This document shows, piece after piece, positions 31,673 to 44,077 of a stretch of DNA of 64,000 nucleotides. Location of the stretch: positions 310,001 through 374,000 of the forward strand of contig JAGYXB010000141.1 of the NCBI GenBank assembly GCA_022495005.1. The letters run 5' to 3'. The notes under the pieces are model-generated. The model saw only the letters and a program-made list of their open reading frames with translations, ran no database searches and was not told where the DNA came from. A program made the translations under genes and the position numbers. Source of the DNA: Rhyacophila brunnea. Taxonomy: Eukaryota > Arthropoda > Insecta > Trichoptera > Rhyacophilidae. Every line of letters starts with the position of its first letter. Position 1 is the first letter of the stretch.

Positions 31673-33255
31673 GGCGTACAGATATTCAATGCCTCAACTT
31701 TACTTAAGTAATTGATTCATTTTTTAACAGAGAATTTCTTACAATGTTAGTTATTATTGACCATATTATGTTTAATAAATAATTTTGCCTTTGAAACTGC
31801 ATTTACGTAAATCTGTAATATTTTATGTCAGTTTGACGATGACCCATTGCAGTTTAGTTCTGATATTTATTAAACTAATTACATAAACATAATATTGTGT
31901 TTTGTTTAAAACTCATTCACTGCTGACTAGATAATGATTTTTTAATTACCACATTTAAAATGCACGTTAATTACATCGATTGGCCGCAGGTGCGTCTTCA
32001 GCGTCCAAAGTATGAATACGATATTTTCCCACAAGAATTGACAGTTTAAACTATTCAAAAGAAAGGTTATGATTATTGTCCATTTACAATAATAACACAC
32101 TGGGGGTAGAATTAGGTAATCTGGAAAAGAGACAGTTAATATTGACAGCAATAACAATCTAATTAACAACATCTTAAATCCTAATTGCACTGTACTCCTC
32201 ACAATTTTTTTCACTAAATACTCCCACCTCCACTGATCAATTATAACTGACCTTGTAAACAGTGTAAACAAAACAATGAAACTGTGATATTCCGTTACAA
32301 ACCATTAATAACCATTAGTAACAAATAATAATGTAGTAGTATTGATCGAGTACACTATTAATTAATTATACCAGTGTAATTCAAGATAATAGCACGCCTA
32401 TATTAATATACCTTACATAAATGTAGTGAATATGATTATTTGTGAATACTAATTAATGATAATTACCAATCAGTTTCGCTGATTACATAATTACGCTCAA
32501 ACGATTTAACGTATCGCTTCAACAAATACAATTTAATTGGTTGGAGTTGTAAATAATAATGAAATGATACATAAACTAAGCTAACAAACAAAAATAATTA
32601 TGTTAGCCACACGATGGTGCTATGTAATGGACAGAAAGGGAGAGGCTTGATTGGGCAGTTAGCGAGAGAACAACGGGTCGGTGGAAGTCAATTTATCAAC
32701 GTGATATCAATCGCCATTTAACATTGGAATAAGAAACGCGTACAAACAACAGCCAATAAAATACACCAGGTGGCATGCGAACATAAATATTGGAAGTGTG
32801 TAATGTTTTTACTCCGTTATTATGTACAACTAAGTACATATTATTATGTACGTAAGTAGGTATCGTTAGAAGTTGACGAGAACATGGTTGATTGTTATTG
32901 AATTTAGTTTTTGGGCTGCCACTTATGTTCTAATTAATTTTTTTCTTATTATCATAGGAAATGAAGAGGTAGAATATGACAAGCATGAAATTCAAAATTA
33001 AATATTTCTGTCAAATGGCTAAAAGTTTGATATCTACCTAATATTATGGTTTATTATTAAATAATTAATAATTGTTTGAGGCTATGGAAACTCGCATATT
33101 TAAACAAATTATACAATAGGTATAATCAGGTAGGTACAACGTTTACTTAGTGCCCAATCATGATAATTTATTTAGAAAATGAGTTAGGTATTACTTGTCA
33201 ATAATTATAATGCTGCATACACTCAGATTTAAGTAGATATAATTAAGTACCTACC
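31673..33255. other. Noncoding sequence
   Basis: AT-rich. A 109-residue hydrophobic minus frame (31942-32271) has no recognised domain and is probably chance. A GC-richer patch at 32620-32790 (GGGCAGTTAGCGAGAGAACA, GATATCAATCGCC) may be regulatory. Confidence 0.35.
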
Positions 33256-33260
33256 TACGT

Positions 33261-33293
33261 CTGAAAAAGCTCACCATGTGACCGAAACACGTG
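33261..33293 (+). ncRNA. Degenerate hammerhead-ribozyme-like core
   Basis: CTGAAAA, then a short stem-loop TCAC-CAT-GTGA, then CCGAAAC. A hammerhead core is CUGANGA, stem II, GAAA. The first box has A where the conserved G should be, so it would not cleave as written. Such cores are known from Penelope-like and other retroelements of animals. It may be a dead remnant, or a chance match. Confidence 0.25.
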
Positions 33294-33299
33294 TCACAG

Positions 33300-34890
33300 A
33301 AAAAAATATCTATATATGGCAAATACCAAGTCAACACAGGTTTAATACGTATATTAACCTTATATTTAAATAAGTTAATACAATTTCCAAAATACTAAAT
33401 TGTTGCAGGAGTAAAAGAGAGGGAGAATCGTCTCTTTCTGTAAATTAAATACTAGTTTTGATAGTGGTTTGACAGACGACAGCTATCGACTATTAACTAA
33501 TTACTAAATTAATATAATACAATACCTATAGATAATACTTTCTATTTCTTCTTCGATATCAAAAGTTGATAGGTACATATGCAGATAATAATAATTATTC
33601 ATGAATGAAAATAAATATCAAGCGAAAATGACAATATCCAAAAGCTCAATCGGATATAGAGTAGGTTTATTGAGCTTTCCGCAGCACAGCAAAGTTAACG
33701 CACACATTAAATTATATGGACGTTGATTAGTAGTAACACCAGACCAGTCTGCGCTTTGAAGTGTGTTGATATTTGAATACACTAACATAATTATTAAACC
33801 CTAAATATAGCGTAAAAATAGAATACATTACAAATGAATAAATAAATAAAATAAAACCTTCGACTTACCGTGGACACACGCACACCTTGTATTGCTTAAA
33901 CCCTAGTATGATACAAAAAAAACACCCTCGTAATAATTCCGAAGAGGGGTAACATAAAATTGTTCGGCCATGGGGGGCTTTATCATAATCAAAAGTGTTT
34001 CGAAATATTAGGGGGTGGATAAATGATTGAGTGTGTTATTAAAAGCAGTGTGCGTTTGCCAGGAGATCCTATTTTACAAATTGGGGGAGGGAGAACAATG
34101 AGAATATGTATAGATAGATATAATATACACATGTGCTAGAATTTTTGAATATAACAATCGTGCGTACATAACAATGAATAACAGCAAATATTATAAATTA
34201 TATTCACACTATATAACATTAAGTAAGTAAGCGAAAAATAGTACCTACAATGAATGATATTTTCTATTATAAGTGATATTATTTTGAAGTAGAAAAGCTA
34301 GAGATTTGAAACGGACTATTATAATATAGTAAGTACCTACATGTATAGAATTAACTAAGATTAATAAAGACTAGAAGCTTTCGAGATGTAGCTTAAAGCT
34401 CCATCGAAGACTTTTAAAATATAATATAGATAGGTATTGGACGGTCACGATAGGATAGGTGAGTAAATATGTAAATTAGAACTGATTCAGTGTTTACCAC
34501 CTTCACTATAGAGACAGCTGCATAGGTAAGATAGTTCGAACAATTTTCAACAATGATAAATATTTACTATTATTTATCGTTACAGTATTGAGTATATGCA
34601 CCCTGCACAGAATAATAACGTGAAGCAGAAGGGATGTTCTTGTGTCAACCTTCCATTGGACGAGGTTTCGCAGTTAAAAAACAATAAAAAATATTGGATT
34701 TCAATTTCATTTGATGATTCTAGGGGTGATGAAAATGATGAGACAATTTTATGAAATGTATGTATCCAATTCTAGTATTGATTTGTTGTACCATTAACCC
34801 AGAGAGGATAATTTATTGGCTCAATTCATTTAAAAATAACATAGGTGGTAGTAAAATCTATAACTACAGAAAGAACGATTAGTACATTAT
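33300..34890. other. Noncoding sequence with GC-richer block 33860-34110
   Basis: Mostly AT-rich. The 33860-34110 block has G-runs (GGGGGGCTTTATCATAATC, TTGGGGGAGGGAGAACAATG) and no repeat partner. No gene recognised. Confidence 0.35.
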
Positions 34891-34893
34891 TGC

Positions 34894-35060
34894 TTTCGAC
34901 AGGATGGAGGTGTTGCTCATATTCAGAACAATGCAATTTTTAAGGGAAGATTTTTCAAATCACATGATTAAAAAAAAATTACTTAGGGAGGACCCGTGAT
35001 CGCTAGATTTGACTGCACCAGACTTGTCCCCGTGTGTAACCACGAACATTATAGCAGTTC
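34894..35060 (+). pseudogene. Degenerate DDE transposase fragment (Tc1/mariner type)
   Basis: The frame at 34894 reads CFRQDGGVAHIQNNAIFK, matching the second catalytic block (F-x-QDGA-x-H) of IS630-Tc1-mariner-type transposases, with D at 34903-34905. After a stop and a shift, a second frame reads TAPDLSPC, matching the third block (SPDLTPxDFFLW) with D at 35021-35023. Nothing else of the protein is visible. This differs from the mariner at 9082. Confidence 0.62.
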
Positions 35061-35440
35061 AAAATAAAAATTAGTCAGGAAATAACTGCGAGAAGCACAA
35101 AAACATTAGATAATTTTATGAAAACAATAAAAAGAACAAACTGTTATGATAAAGTGTAGGTAGTGTAGGTGTATGAATGAACGTCGAAGAAGGAAGGAAG
35201 AAGTACACGCGGTGGAAACCCAAGAATATATTACGATAAAAAAATAACCGTGAAAGTCACAAAATTATATTAAAAGAACACGTTCAAGTGTGAGCAATAA
35301 AGGTGGTAAACATTTAATCGATTTAATTTACCATACTTCTAAAATATATATAATTTTGTTTAAGATCATTCTTTATATTGGGTAGATTGTCAAAACACGA
35401 AATAAACGGTTTACAGTACAGTGAAATAAAACTGAGAAAG
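35061..35440. other. Noncoding sequence
   Basis: Nothing recognised. Confidence 0.3.
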
Positions 35441-35960
35441 CTTATTTGAATTCATTAAGCCGGAATTATTAGCTGTCACCATATATTTAATAAGCACCTA
35501 CTAAATAAAACAAATTCAAACCGACGCTAAGCCAATTACCAAAATATTCATTTCGATAAAAGCTGTCACCGTAAAACGAAAAAAAGCTTTCGAACCGAAC
35601 AACATCGCGCCTGTCACGGAAATAAAATTAATAAACATCGAGTCGCAGAGAGACAGGGACCGTAATATAAATTAATACCCAGAGAGGGGAGTGAGGGAGA
35701 GAGACAGTAATGTATATTAATGTCGGCAGTAATCCGATTACGGGGGATATGGAAGCCGTGGCGTTAATGCGGATTCAATAAAGGGCTAATCAGATAAATC
35801 AGTTTCGGCAGAGTTAAAATAATCTGAATGCAATGCATGAAAGTCAATTCGCGTCATGGCTCGGATGATGTATTCGTTTCATGGCGTTCAAGCGAAAATA
35901 AAAACAAGGGATGAAAATGATATTTAATTCGCAATACAAAGCGAGCCTGACATGCGGGGT
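35440..35960. promoter_or_regulatory. Candidate enhancer with homeodomain and TALE motifs
   Basis: A long block of even composition without repeat partners. It has three CTGTCAC words (within 35471-35480, 35571-35580 and 35611-35617), the core bound by Meis/Homothorax-class TALE proteins, two of them in an identical AGCTGTCACC context. It also has TAATCCGATTA at 35730-35740, the palindromic dimer site preferred by lysine-50 paired-class homeodomains, and GGGCTAATCAGATAAATCAG near 35782. Function is inferred from motif density. Confidence 0.42.
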
Positions 35961-36039
35961 GATATTATCAGTACGTGCGTCAAAACTGTGGGACGATTAA
36001 AATAATACTTTATATAAATTATTCTTTATTCAGTTTATT

Positions 36040-36260
36040 CAATGAATAACAAGCCGGCTCAAAGCCATAAATCTAACCTTCTAGGAACGTCTGACCGGAA
36101 AACCGCGCACACCTAGAGTCAGTCGCGCGTAACCTCTCAAAACGTGTATATGTATGGGATACGGTGACCGGCGACCCGGTATAGGAATTACCAATTGGTA
36201 GCGTGTGCGTATGCGTACTGGCTGCTTCGACTCGCAGCCTGAGACACATGTTACTAGCAA
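36040..36260. other. GC-richer unique block
   Basis: Contains CCGGAAAACCGCGCACACC and GGTGACCGGCGACCCGG. No repeat partner and no recognised coding potential. Possible regulatory DNA. Confidence 0.3.
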
Positions 36261-36589
36261 TACTAGATTTTTTTCAAACTATTATGTCGCATTCCACCAA
36301 TGTGCGGAGTACCAATTGTGCAATGTGTTTTGTGAATAACGATGACGTATTGGAAATGGACACGTTTTTCGAATTTCGTCAAAATATATTTGTAATTGAG
36401 TACCTATTAATTATAATATTTATAATAACAAATGTCATGTTTGGTTGATTACTTCGTATGTAGTCAATAGACGTCCATGTCTATTAATGAATTACACAAA
36501 ACCAAAGAATATATGTATTCAATTAATCAAACACTACAAAATAGGTTAACCGATATCAAAATAAATTTATTTCAACACAGACATTCAAG

Positions 36590-36860
36590 GTGAAAACTTT
36601 TGACTGTAAAAAGACAAACCCAGTCGATTCGATTGCTCAAGCGATACCACGGAGTTAATGTATACAAACAAAACGGGTGGGTATCGGTTATAATCGGGTG
36701 GTTAATCGTTCGCATCGCCACGGTCGCGCAACCAACCCTTGGCGATTCTGCCACCCCGGTGTCCGTACACAAAGCAGCCACCCTGCACCCTCGCGCGCCC
36801 CCAGTTAAAAAAAACTGCTTTAATCGAAAAGTGCTTCAAGCGGACTGCAGACAATAATAA
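36590..36860. other. GC-rich unique block
   Basis: Contains GATTCGATTGCTCAAGCGAT, two near-repeats GGTTATAATCGGGTGG/TTAATCG, and the C-rich CACCCTCGCGCGCCCCC stretch. Plus and minus frames overlap here and show no domain. Possible regulatory DNA. Confidence 0.35.
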
Positions 36861-37189
36861 AATACCAGATCCGATGAGTAAATAAACTGTAAAATCAAAC
36901 AGTTTAAATTCTATGGATTGTGACGCACAAAAAGGGTTAATTAAATAAATTACTAATGAAACTGTGGTGGATTAAATTGCCGAAATAATAAGAGAAGTGG
37001 TTCATTTACAAAGAAATGAGGAAATTAGATATTCTCCAAATGTACAAATCTATTACATGTGTGTAATAATTGCCCATCAGTATAATTACGCTAAGCAAAT
37101 TCGATAATTATTATTGCGTTACAAACAAATAAATAGATTACAATGTATTCATGTTGATGCTGTATCACAGTGACTAGCCTATGAATATG

Positions 37190-37440
37190 GAAACAGTGAC
37201 GTGGATAAATCATGAGCTTTCGATATTATTATTGTAGCCCCCAGCGCATCAGCTCCGTTACATCGCCAAACAGATCTGTTAACAGGGAGGGTCAGGAGGG
37301 GGCCTGTCCAAGCGATAACCGCCCGCTCGATGGTTAATTGATACCCCCCGCGGGTGCTTGTAATTGTGCTCGGCCCCCTGGGGCGCACGACGCGAGGACG
37401 CTGCCAGTGTTGTCGATGTTGCCATGTTATTGAAATCTCG
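37190..37440. other. GC-rich unique block
   Basis: Contains GGGAGGGTCAGGAGGGGGC, GATACCCCCCGCGGGTGC and TCGGCCCCCTGGGGCGC. Sharply bounded by AT-rich DNA. The 120-residue minus frame across it has no known domain. Possible regulatory DNA; an exon is possible but unsupported. Confidence 0.35.
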
Positions 37441-38614
37441 GTAGGTATATTATAGTATCTATTACCAACTAAGGTTTCGTAATACCTTAAAGCTAAAAAA
37501 TCAATAAATAAGGCATAATTACCTAACCTACATAGGAACATATTATGTAATTGTGACTAATATAAATTATTACAATCTGCGGTAGGTATTTGAAACCACC
37601 AACCACTATTATATAACTACATACATATATCAATATGACGTATGTTTGAGTCCAAAGCTTATTATAGTCTTACAACCCTAATGCCATGAGATAATGATTA
37701 GAACATAATTCACGTAGAAATGGAAATAATTATATCTTCATTGCCCACATTTCAATTATATGAAAACCAGTAACAAAGTTCTTGTAATACCTAGGATAAA
37801 ATATGCATCAAGTTTGATAACATGTTTAAAAATAAATACCCAGCTATAGATTTAGGATTCAAAAGGAATCATTCTTTGTGAAATATCATATTTAAAGCCC
37901 TGAACTGTCAAACGAATTAACAATCGACCTTGGAATAACTATGTAGGTATAATAGACAACAGTCGTCTATCAGTTAGCTATCTGACGAAATATTCAATTC
38001 TTAGGGCATGTGACAGATCCTATCTCCCAGTCTCCAGAATGTGACATGACCGTCATTTGTGTCTGCTCCCTGAATCCAGGGTCATAATATCCAGTGTGAT
38101 AATCGTGTGCAGAATTAGAAATGACCACAAAGACCGCAATACTGCAATACAAACAACGACAAGGTTAAAAAATATTTATTTTTGTGTTAGTGTTGTGTGA
38201 TCAAATCTCGTTATTGATGATTGAATATATCTGGCAACACTGGCTGCATGGTTGCGTCTGATCACCATCAAAACTCACAATTATTATTTGGATGAGAGAA
38301 ACCGCCGCCGTTGGTCAGCTTAATAATAATGAATAAATAAATGCAATTTGTTTGTTTGGTTTTGAAAACGTGAGAACCTTATAACTATATGATAAGCTTG
38401 TTAGGTATTAAAATATGTTAATTTAGGTTTAGATACTCCGTTTGTATGTGTACATACATTAAATTTATATGGGTATTATTAGCTAATATGGACATTGTAT
38501 ACTTACACGTAATAAAAAGTTTTTCGATAAGGAAATAGTATCTTTGACAGTCGATTGAGGTTATGTACCAACTAAAAAAGTGTTATATTTTTTAACAGTT
38601 GTATTCGTCTGTGT
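37441..38614. other. Noncoding sequence
   Basis: AT-rich with a less biased patch at 37960-38150 (CTGCTCCCTGAATCCAGGG). No gene or repeat recognised. Confidence 0.35.
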
Positions 38615-38622
38615 ATGCCATG

Positions 38623-38984
38623 CAATGACATTAATATGGACGAAGCATCTAGAAAAAAATGACACTCACTTTTTTGTCTGGTCTCCCGAATGGCATAATC
38701 TGTTCTAACGCCATTACAATAAAGGTGATATTGCTATAAATTCTCGAAGCTTCTTGTCGGGTCTGCCGAATGGTTCGGTTCGAACGGGTTCGCTCAAACG
38801 AACATTGATACTAGAAACACTGTTCTAACGCCATTACAATAAAGGTGATATTGCTATAAATTCCCGATGCGTGATATCGCATAATGGATATTGCGTGACG
38901 TCTACCTATGCACGTGCGAATGTTACGTTTGAATTTACTTGCTAGCTACTGTACTGAGTGAGTCGTCCATTAATAATGTCATTG
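38623..38984 (-). mobile_element. 362-bp MITE with perfect 8-bp duplication, copy 2
   Basis: Inverted copy of 18116-18473. Ends CAATGACATTAATATGGACG and (right, minus strand) CAATGACATTATTAATGGAC. The 8-bp flanks are identical: ATGCCATG at 38615-38622 and 38985-38992. The internal 45-bp direct repeat is also present here twice. Confidence 0.92.
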
Positions 38985-38992
38985 ATGCCATG

Positions 38993-39726
38993 TTATGGTA
39001 AAAACTCGAACAACATAAGTAAAGGTGAAGTGGGGCTATTTGTTAACGAATCATGTAGAAATGTATTAACCGACAAACTAAAAGAGAATTCAGATACATA
39101 AAATAACGAATCGAATCATAAAATAGAAAATTACTTCAACGAGTCGATCATAACACCTTGCTCGCACAACACAAACCTTTTGAAATATTTTTTTTTTTTA
39201 TCAAAAACAGCGTTACATTTTAATAGTTTACGGTCGGCATCGTGGCTAATCGGGAACAAATTTGAAACCACAGGGTCTGTAATGGATTATTCACCTACTG
39301 TGCGTCCATTGCATTATGTAAAGGTGACTGTCTGGTGCAAACTTTGGTATCATTGGACAGTATTTGTACTAAAATAAGGACGGTGCTGTGATGACATTTA
39401 ATGGTAATCGATAGGTACCGTTTGATGATTTCTTTTGATCCCAATTTTAAGATATGGATCTGACGTTGCAACGAGACGGCACAACGTATCATACATTCAG
39501 GAAGACTATGAATTTTAAAAATGATCACCAGTTTTTAATGAAAAACTCTATAGCTACCTACGTACTTTCAGATTAATTGCGATTCTTGAATTATATATTA
39601 GTAGGAAGTGCGCGAGTGAAGAGTGTAGAGAAAAGTCGACATAACAAACGCCCCTAACTGTGTAGGTCGCAGATTCCCACGAGGTTACGTCAAAGCATAC
39701 ATTGTCCCTGTATATAGGTACCTACC
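38993..39726. other. Noncoding sequence
   Basis: No gene recognised. 39590-39710 is less AT-rich. The 77-residue minus frame near 39295-39528 reads evenly but shows no domain. Confidence 0.3.
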
Positions 39727-39880
39727 CTGTAAGTAACCGATCTCGAGTAAGGAAGAATCCGGGATAAACTTAAACACGTGACACTGACAACTGCTTTCGG
39801 TCTATGCATTGACGCTCATTTAATATTGGTGTATTACACACACTATTGCACGTCTATACCCTGCATCAAAATATAGCGTA
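39727..39880 (+). repeat. GGGATAAAC repeat family, internally deleted copy
   Basis: GTAACCGATCTCGAGTAAGG, GGGATAAACTTAAACACGTG, TTGACGCTCATTTAATATTG and TTGCACGTCTATA occur in the family order, but the middle (after the CACGTG and after GTCTATA) is shorter than in the 11.2 kb copy. Confidence 0.75.
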
Positions 39881-40179
39881 TTGAATATTTTCTGACCATG
39901 TCCGATCCTAATAAGATCATATGGGACTACAAAGAGTGGAGGTTTGTATTAGCAGATTTTGTTTTTTTACGAGAAATAGGTTGTAAGGTATGGTCAAAGA
40001 CATAAAAATATTGAAATGAAAGGATTTAAACTGGGAAACATAGAAACAATACAATCTGTACTAAGCAATTATATCTTAACAACTTGCAGTCTTGTTAGTA
40101 ATGTTGCTATACTACAAAGTGTACGCAATACTAATAAGTAATATACCTACACGTTCCTAGTTATGTCAGTGAAATAATC

Positions 40180-40390
40180 CTCTCGGATGTTTCGGCTGGG
40201 TTGTTTTGTTCGCTGGCGCAGGGTGCCTTGGCGCGTGCATCCGCCACTCGGGATGAAAGCCACGGAGAACGGATAAACGGCAGTTCCAAGGAACATTATT
40301 CAGACGGAGCTTTTGCCAAATGGAGTTACGAGAGAGAAAATAAGAGCGCCTTGCTAGCTGCTAACAAGATAAGCCAGAGTACGGCTCGCT
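40180..40390. other. GC-rich unique block
   Basis: Contains TGGCGCAGGGTGCCTTGGCG (inverted-repeat character) and GATGAAAGCCACGGAGAACG. A 64-residue plus frame (40201-40395) has no domain. Possible regulatory DNA. Confidence 0.35.
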
Positions 40391-42590
40391 TATAATATAG
40401 GTACCTAGAAACCTATACAATTTACGCAACAATATGTAGGTATTATTTAAACGCAGAATTTATAAATAATAATTAATTTACAGTTATTTGTTTGTAGTAT
40501 GTAAGTAACTAACCATGAATATGTACCTACATCGAGTTATGGAAAAATAAGTAAGGACAAATTAATTACAGCCAGATATTCATTACTACAGATAAAATAA
40601 CCGTGGTAAACTTTATAAAGAAAACTATAAGTAAGATAAATAGGTATCTTCTCATCTAATGAACTAATATATGATTACAAATACATCATAAATAAGGGTT
40701 GTTATTAGATTAACTATTGTCGATTTAATTTAAATAGGTAGGTGTAGGTACTGTTATTTTTATTGTAGATACTGATACCAAATATCATTATGCCTAAATC
40801 CCCCATCAAAAATCCTCCAATCGACAGAGTCGGAATATAATGATATTATTGTAACTGTAAATGAGTCAAGGCTAGACCAGGATGCACGCACAGCGAAACA
40901 AACAAAAAGGAAGTTACCGTTATCTGTTTTCTGGGCGGACGAAGGATCGAGAGTAGGTACGGTACGAGCAGTCGGTTACCTACCCTTGAGCCTTGAACGT
41001 CGCCTCTAAATACGTTTGCTACTTTTTTCGCGCCAAAGCGTGCGTTTACAAATGTTGTTAGTAATTAATTGTTACTTGTAAAGCGAAATATACTTAATGT
41101 CACTGAATCAGTGTTTTTAATAAGTGGAAAAGTGTAAATCAACACCCTACGCATCAATACATATTCCGAATACATGAATATTATCTGTCGGTCAATGTCT
41201 TGCATAATCCGTCGAAGACTGCAAGCAATATGTAGGTACATAATTATTGCAACCAGGGTTGTCGCTATGGGTAGATAATTCATAAAAGTCATGACGTGTC
41301 AATGCAACGGGCGTGAAAATATGACATTTCATTAATTTGCTATGTTCTAATAGATTTAAGTTTTGTACTATTCCATTTGAGTCGTTTTTACGACCCGAGT
41401 TTCGCCTTTCGGCACTATGCGCACTTACCAATGGTAAATACATACTGACAATTTGCTATGTTATATAAACAACGTTTCTCTATTTACTACATTATAAAAA
41501 CAATGTTTGTTAAATCATAATGATCAGAAAACCTATGCCAGCATATAAAATAAGTGTGAATACGTCGAATCTATAAGGTAAATTATTAAGTTTCACAGTG
41601 CAATCCATCAACGAAGTAACAACGCATTCAACTGTCCAGTTACGGAATAATAAACGTGGTCTGATTCCATGTCGCGAAATTGACGCGATTTAATGTAAAA
41701 AAAAATAAAAACCAGTACTTATGTATATTAAAATAAATAGGGACGTTTATAACAGTAATTTTAAATATAACTGGTGTTAAACGTTAAAAAAAATCTACAG
41801 AGCTTTTTAAATTAAATTGAGTTTAAGCAAACAAAACACATAACATGCAAAGTAGTCGGCAATTTAATATTGTTATTCATATGAACGTTTGCTTGCCAAA
41901 GCGTAAAAACGCTCGGATGACGCAAACCTGTGCATCTATTCTGCATAAATTTTAAAACCGTTTCGTGTTTGGCATATTAAATTGTTGAAACATTCTGGCA
42001 TTTTTATTTTTACAATAAACAAAACATTAAAGCGAGGCAATTTGCGAAAAACAAACTGCATCGATGGATTTTTATCGACCAATCAATGGACGGGCGGAAT
42101 TTTTATTAAAATGTGGTCTGGCTTTACGTTTTTTGTGTGAAAAAGAATGAAGACGGATTCTTCGAATATAAACAATGATTCAATTTCGGAAGTAATACAT
42201 AAATGACTGCCTACTTAATATTAATATTTAATTTAATAGATCTACACAAATAATCCAAAATTGCGACCAGAATAATGTGCATCACGCATGGATATAACAA
42301 CTAGATGAATACCTACCTGTGTAGTTAGTTACCATACAAGTGTCATTTTACGCCACAATATGATTAGTTAGGTTAACTACCTAATTACCTACAAGGAAAT
42401 ACCTAGTATTGGACATGACTTGGTAAAATCTTTAAATAAGTGAGTAGAACGCATAAATAAAATTCATACATATAAACAGACAATTTGAGACAACTAGGTG
42501 AATTTGAAATTGCTTTGTATTATATATTTGGCCAAGGTACAATTTTAGGGGTTACATGTAAATTGTACGTATTACATTTAACCGTAGCAC
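40391..42590. other. Noncoding sequence, less AT-rich at 40860-41050 and 41850-42130
   Basis: AT-rich overall. The two named patches have more CG words (GGCGGACGAAGGATCGAGAG; AAGCGAGGCAATTTGCG). The segment at 41341-41385 (TTGTACTATTCCATTTGAG) is shared with 52761-52795 next to a SINE, so it is a SINE fragment. Confidence 0.35.
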
Positions 42591-42594
42591 AGTT

Positions 42595-42830
42595 CGCCAT
42601 TAGCTTTCTTATCGGAAAGAGATGACCGTTGACTATAGGGTCATCTCAATAGCAACGACATGAAAAAATTACACGTTGTTCGTGGAGCATTTTCATAACC
42701 AGTTTTGGCAAAATTCATGAATTCAAGAATGAAACCTAACCTAACATAATCTAAAAAATAATCCAGTATTTTGGCATTTTTCAAAAAAAAAATGCCGCTG
42801 GCTTCCTGTAAAACGACAAGAACTGTGTTT
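42595..42830 (-). repeat. TTAGG-containing interspersed repeat, minus copy
   Basis: Reverse complement matches 13078-13190 (TTACAGGAAGCCAGCGGC, GTTAGGTTAGGTTTCATTC, GAATTCATGAATTTTG). The piece 42595-42645 (CTTTCTTATCGGAAAGAGAT) is shared with 54695-54745, so this longer form is common to the two minus copies. Confidence 0.72.
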
Positions 42831-43102
42831 TATTTAGAAATACCTAATAATTTTAAAACATTTAAAAATTGGTAAGAGTTTAGCTTCATGTTTTAGCTAT
42901 TTAGCAAGTAGAGGGTTAGAGAGAGAGCCAATATATTGCATTACTGATTACGGTGATTTGTAAATAATTCACATACCTACATCACTAACATCACAGTTGG
43001 CCTTTCGACATACTTAATGTTGAATACTTTTCAGTTAAGAGACCAGGAACGTCGTTCAATACCCATAGTTACAAAATAGTAAAATTTACCCATCTACTTT
43101 AA

Positions 43103-44077
43103 CCTTTTCCACTCGAAATTTTTTTTATAGGTACATACCACCCACTCGAGACTTTTTCCCGCACAAAGCATAATTTCAATATAAAACATTTAATTGGTGA
43201 AAAAAATGTAAAAATTTTTTTTTTTTTTATTCTGTAAAATAAATTTATAATGAATATACTGTACTTATTTTTAGTTTATTTATAATTCTTCATTGTGTGG
43301 TATTTCACAAAGCAATCTCCAATATGTAATCCTGGCTTATCACAGAATCGTAATGAAATAGCGGTATGTAGAGAACTGGCTATAAAGTGTAAATCGTCCA
43401 TTATGACTGTAAATATGATACAAATGAATTGCCTTCAAATACACTTGTAATATAAGCGGCTGTCTCGTAAATTTCCTAAATTAGTTTCGGGCTCATAACA
43501 ACTCATTCCCAGTGCGGTACACATTATCAAAAGATTTCTCAAAAAATAATAAATCGATACGTAATAATTTTCATTTGACTCATTAGAGTATTTCACATTA
43601 TATAGGTTCCGAATCGGCATAATATACTAGTAAGTATTGTCATCAAAAACAGTATTCAAATATAAAACTGTAAACTATACGAGACGCCCCTGCGCAAGCG
43701 AGAACCAATAAAAATATAAACACACTTCAAAATCATGCGTGACAAACACTTCACTCTAGTCTGGGAACGTTCAATAAATAAAATTTATGTGACAAAAAAC
43801 ATTGCTTGCAAGCGACGACCTACGAATAAAAAAAGAGAAGATTCCGATAAAAATACTATGTTGAAATTAGGCACGCAGTATTCTTTTGCCGACTTCTTTC
43901 TCAGATAAATGTAATAACCTATTATTATTCATTCTAACTTGATTGAAATCGCATTATAAAAATTTATGAAAATATTACAAAAAATGACTTTAGAGGCGGT
44001 GCCGCCGCTACGGCGGCACTCGAGTAATACGGCAAACTTCTAATGCCGCCGATATGGCGGCACTCGAGTGTTAAGGG
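43103..44077 (-). mobile_element. piggyBac-type transposon remnant
   Basis: Both sides show TTAA (43099-43102 and 44078-44081), the target of piggyBac elements. Ends are imperfect inverted repeats CCTTTTCCACTCGA and (right, minus strand) CCCTTAACACTCGAGT. The minus strand retains the last codons of a transposase at 43276-43401. Just inside the right end are two hairpins, TGCCGCC-GCTAC-GGCGGCA and TGCCGCC-GATAT-GGCGGCA, each followed by CTCGAGT. At 975 bp it is an internally deleted copy. Confidence 0.75.
43276..43401 (-). pseudogene. piggyBac transposase C-terminal remnant
   Basis: The frame ends ...LRFCDKPGLHIGDCFVKYHT MKNYK stop. The C-x-KPGLxxxxCFxxYHT pattern is the end of the cysteine-rich zinc-binding tail of piggyBac-type transposases. 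The earlier cysteines of that tail are missing and upstream sequence carries stops, so only about 40 codons survive. A 61-codon frame just upstream (43435-43620) may be another degraded part. Confidence 0.7.

Noticed and set aside
31318..31711. Four overlapping frames of 67-77 codons
   Set aside because: All lie within the GC-rich inverted-repeat element at 31287-31672 and reflect its composition.
31942..32271. 109-codon hydrophobic minus frame as a membrane protein gene
   Set aside because: No family signature, no splice or promoter context; T-rich strand gives hydrophobic residues by chance.
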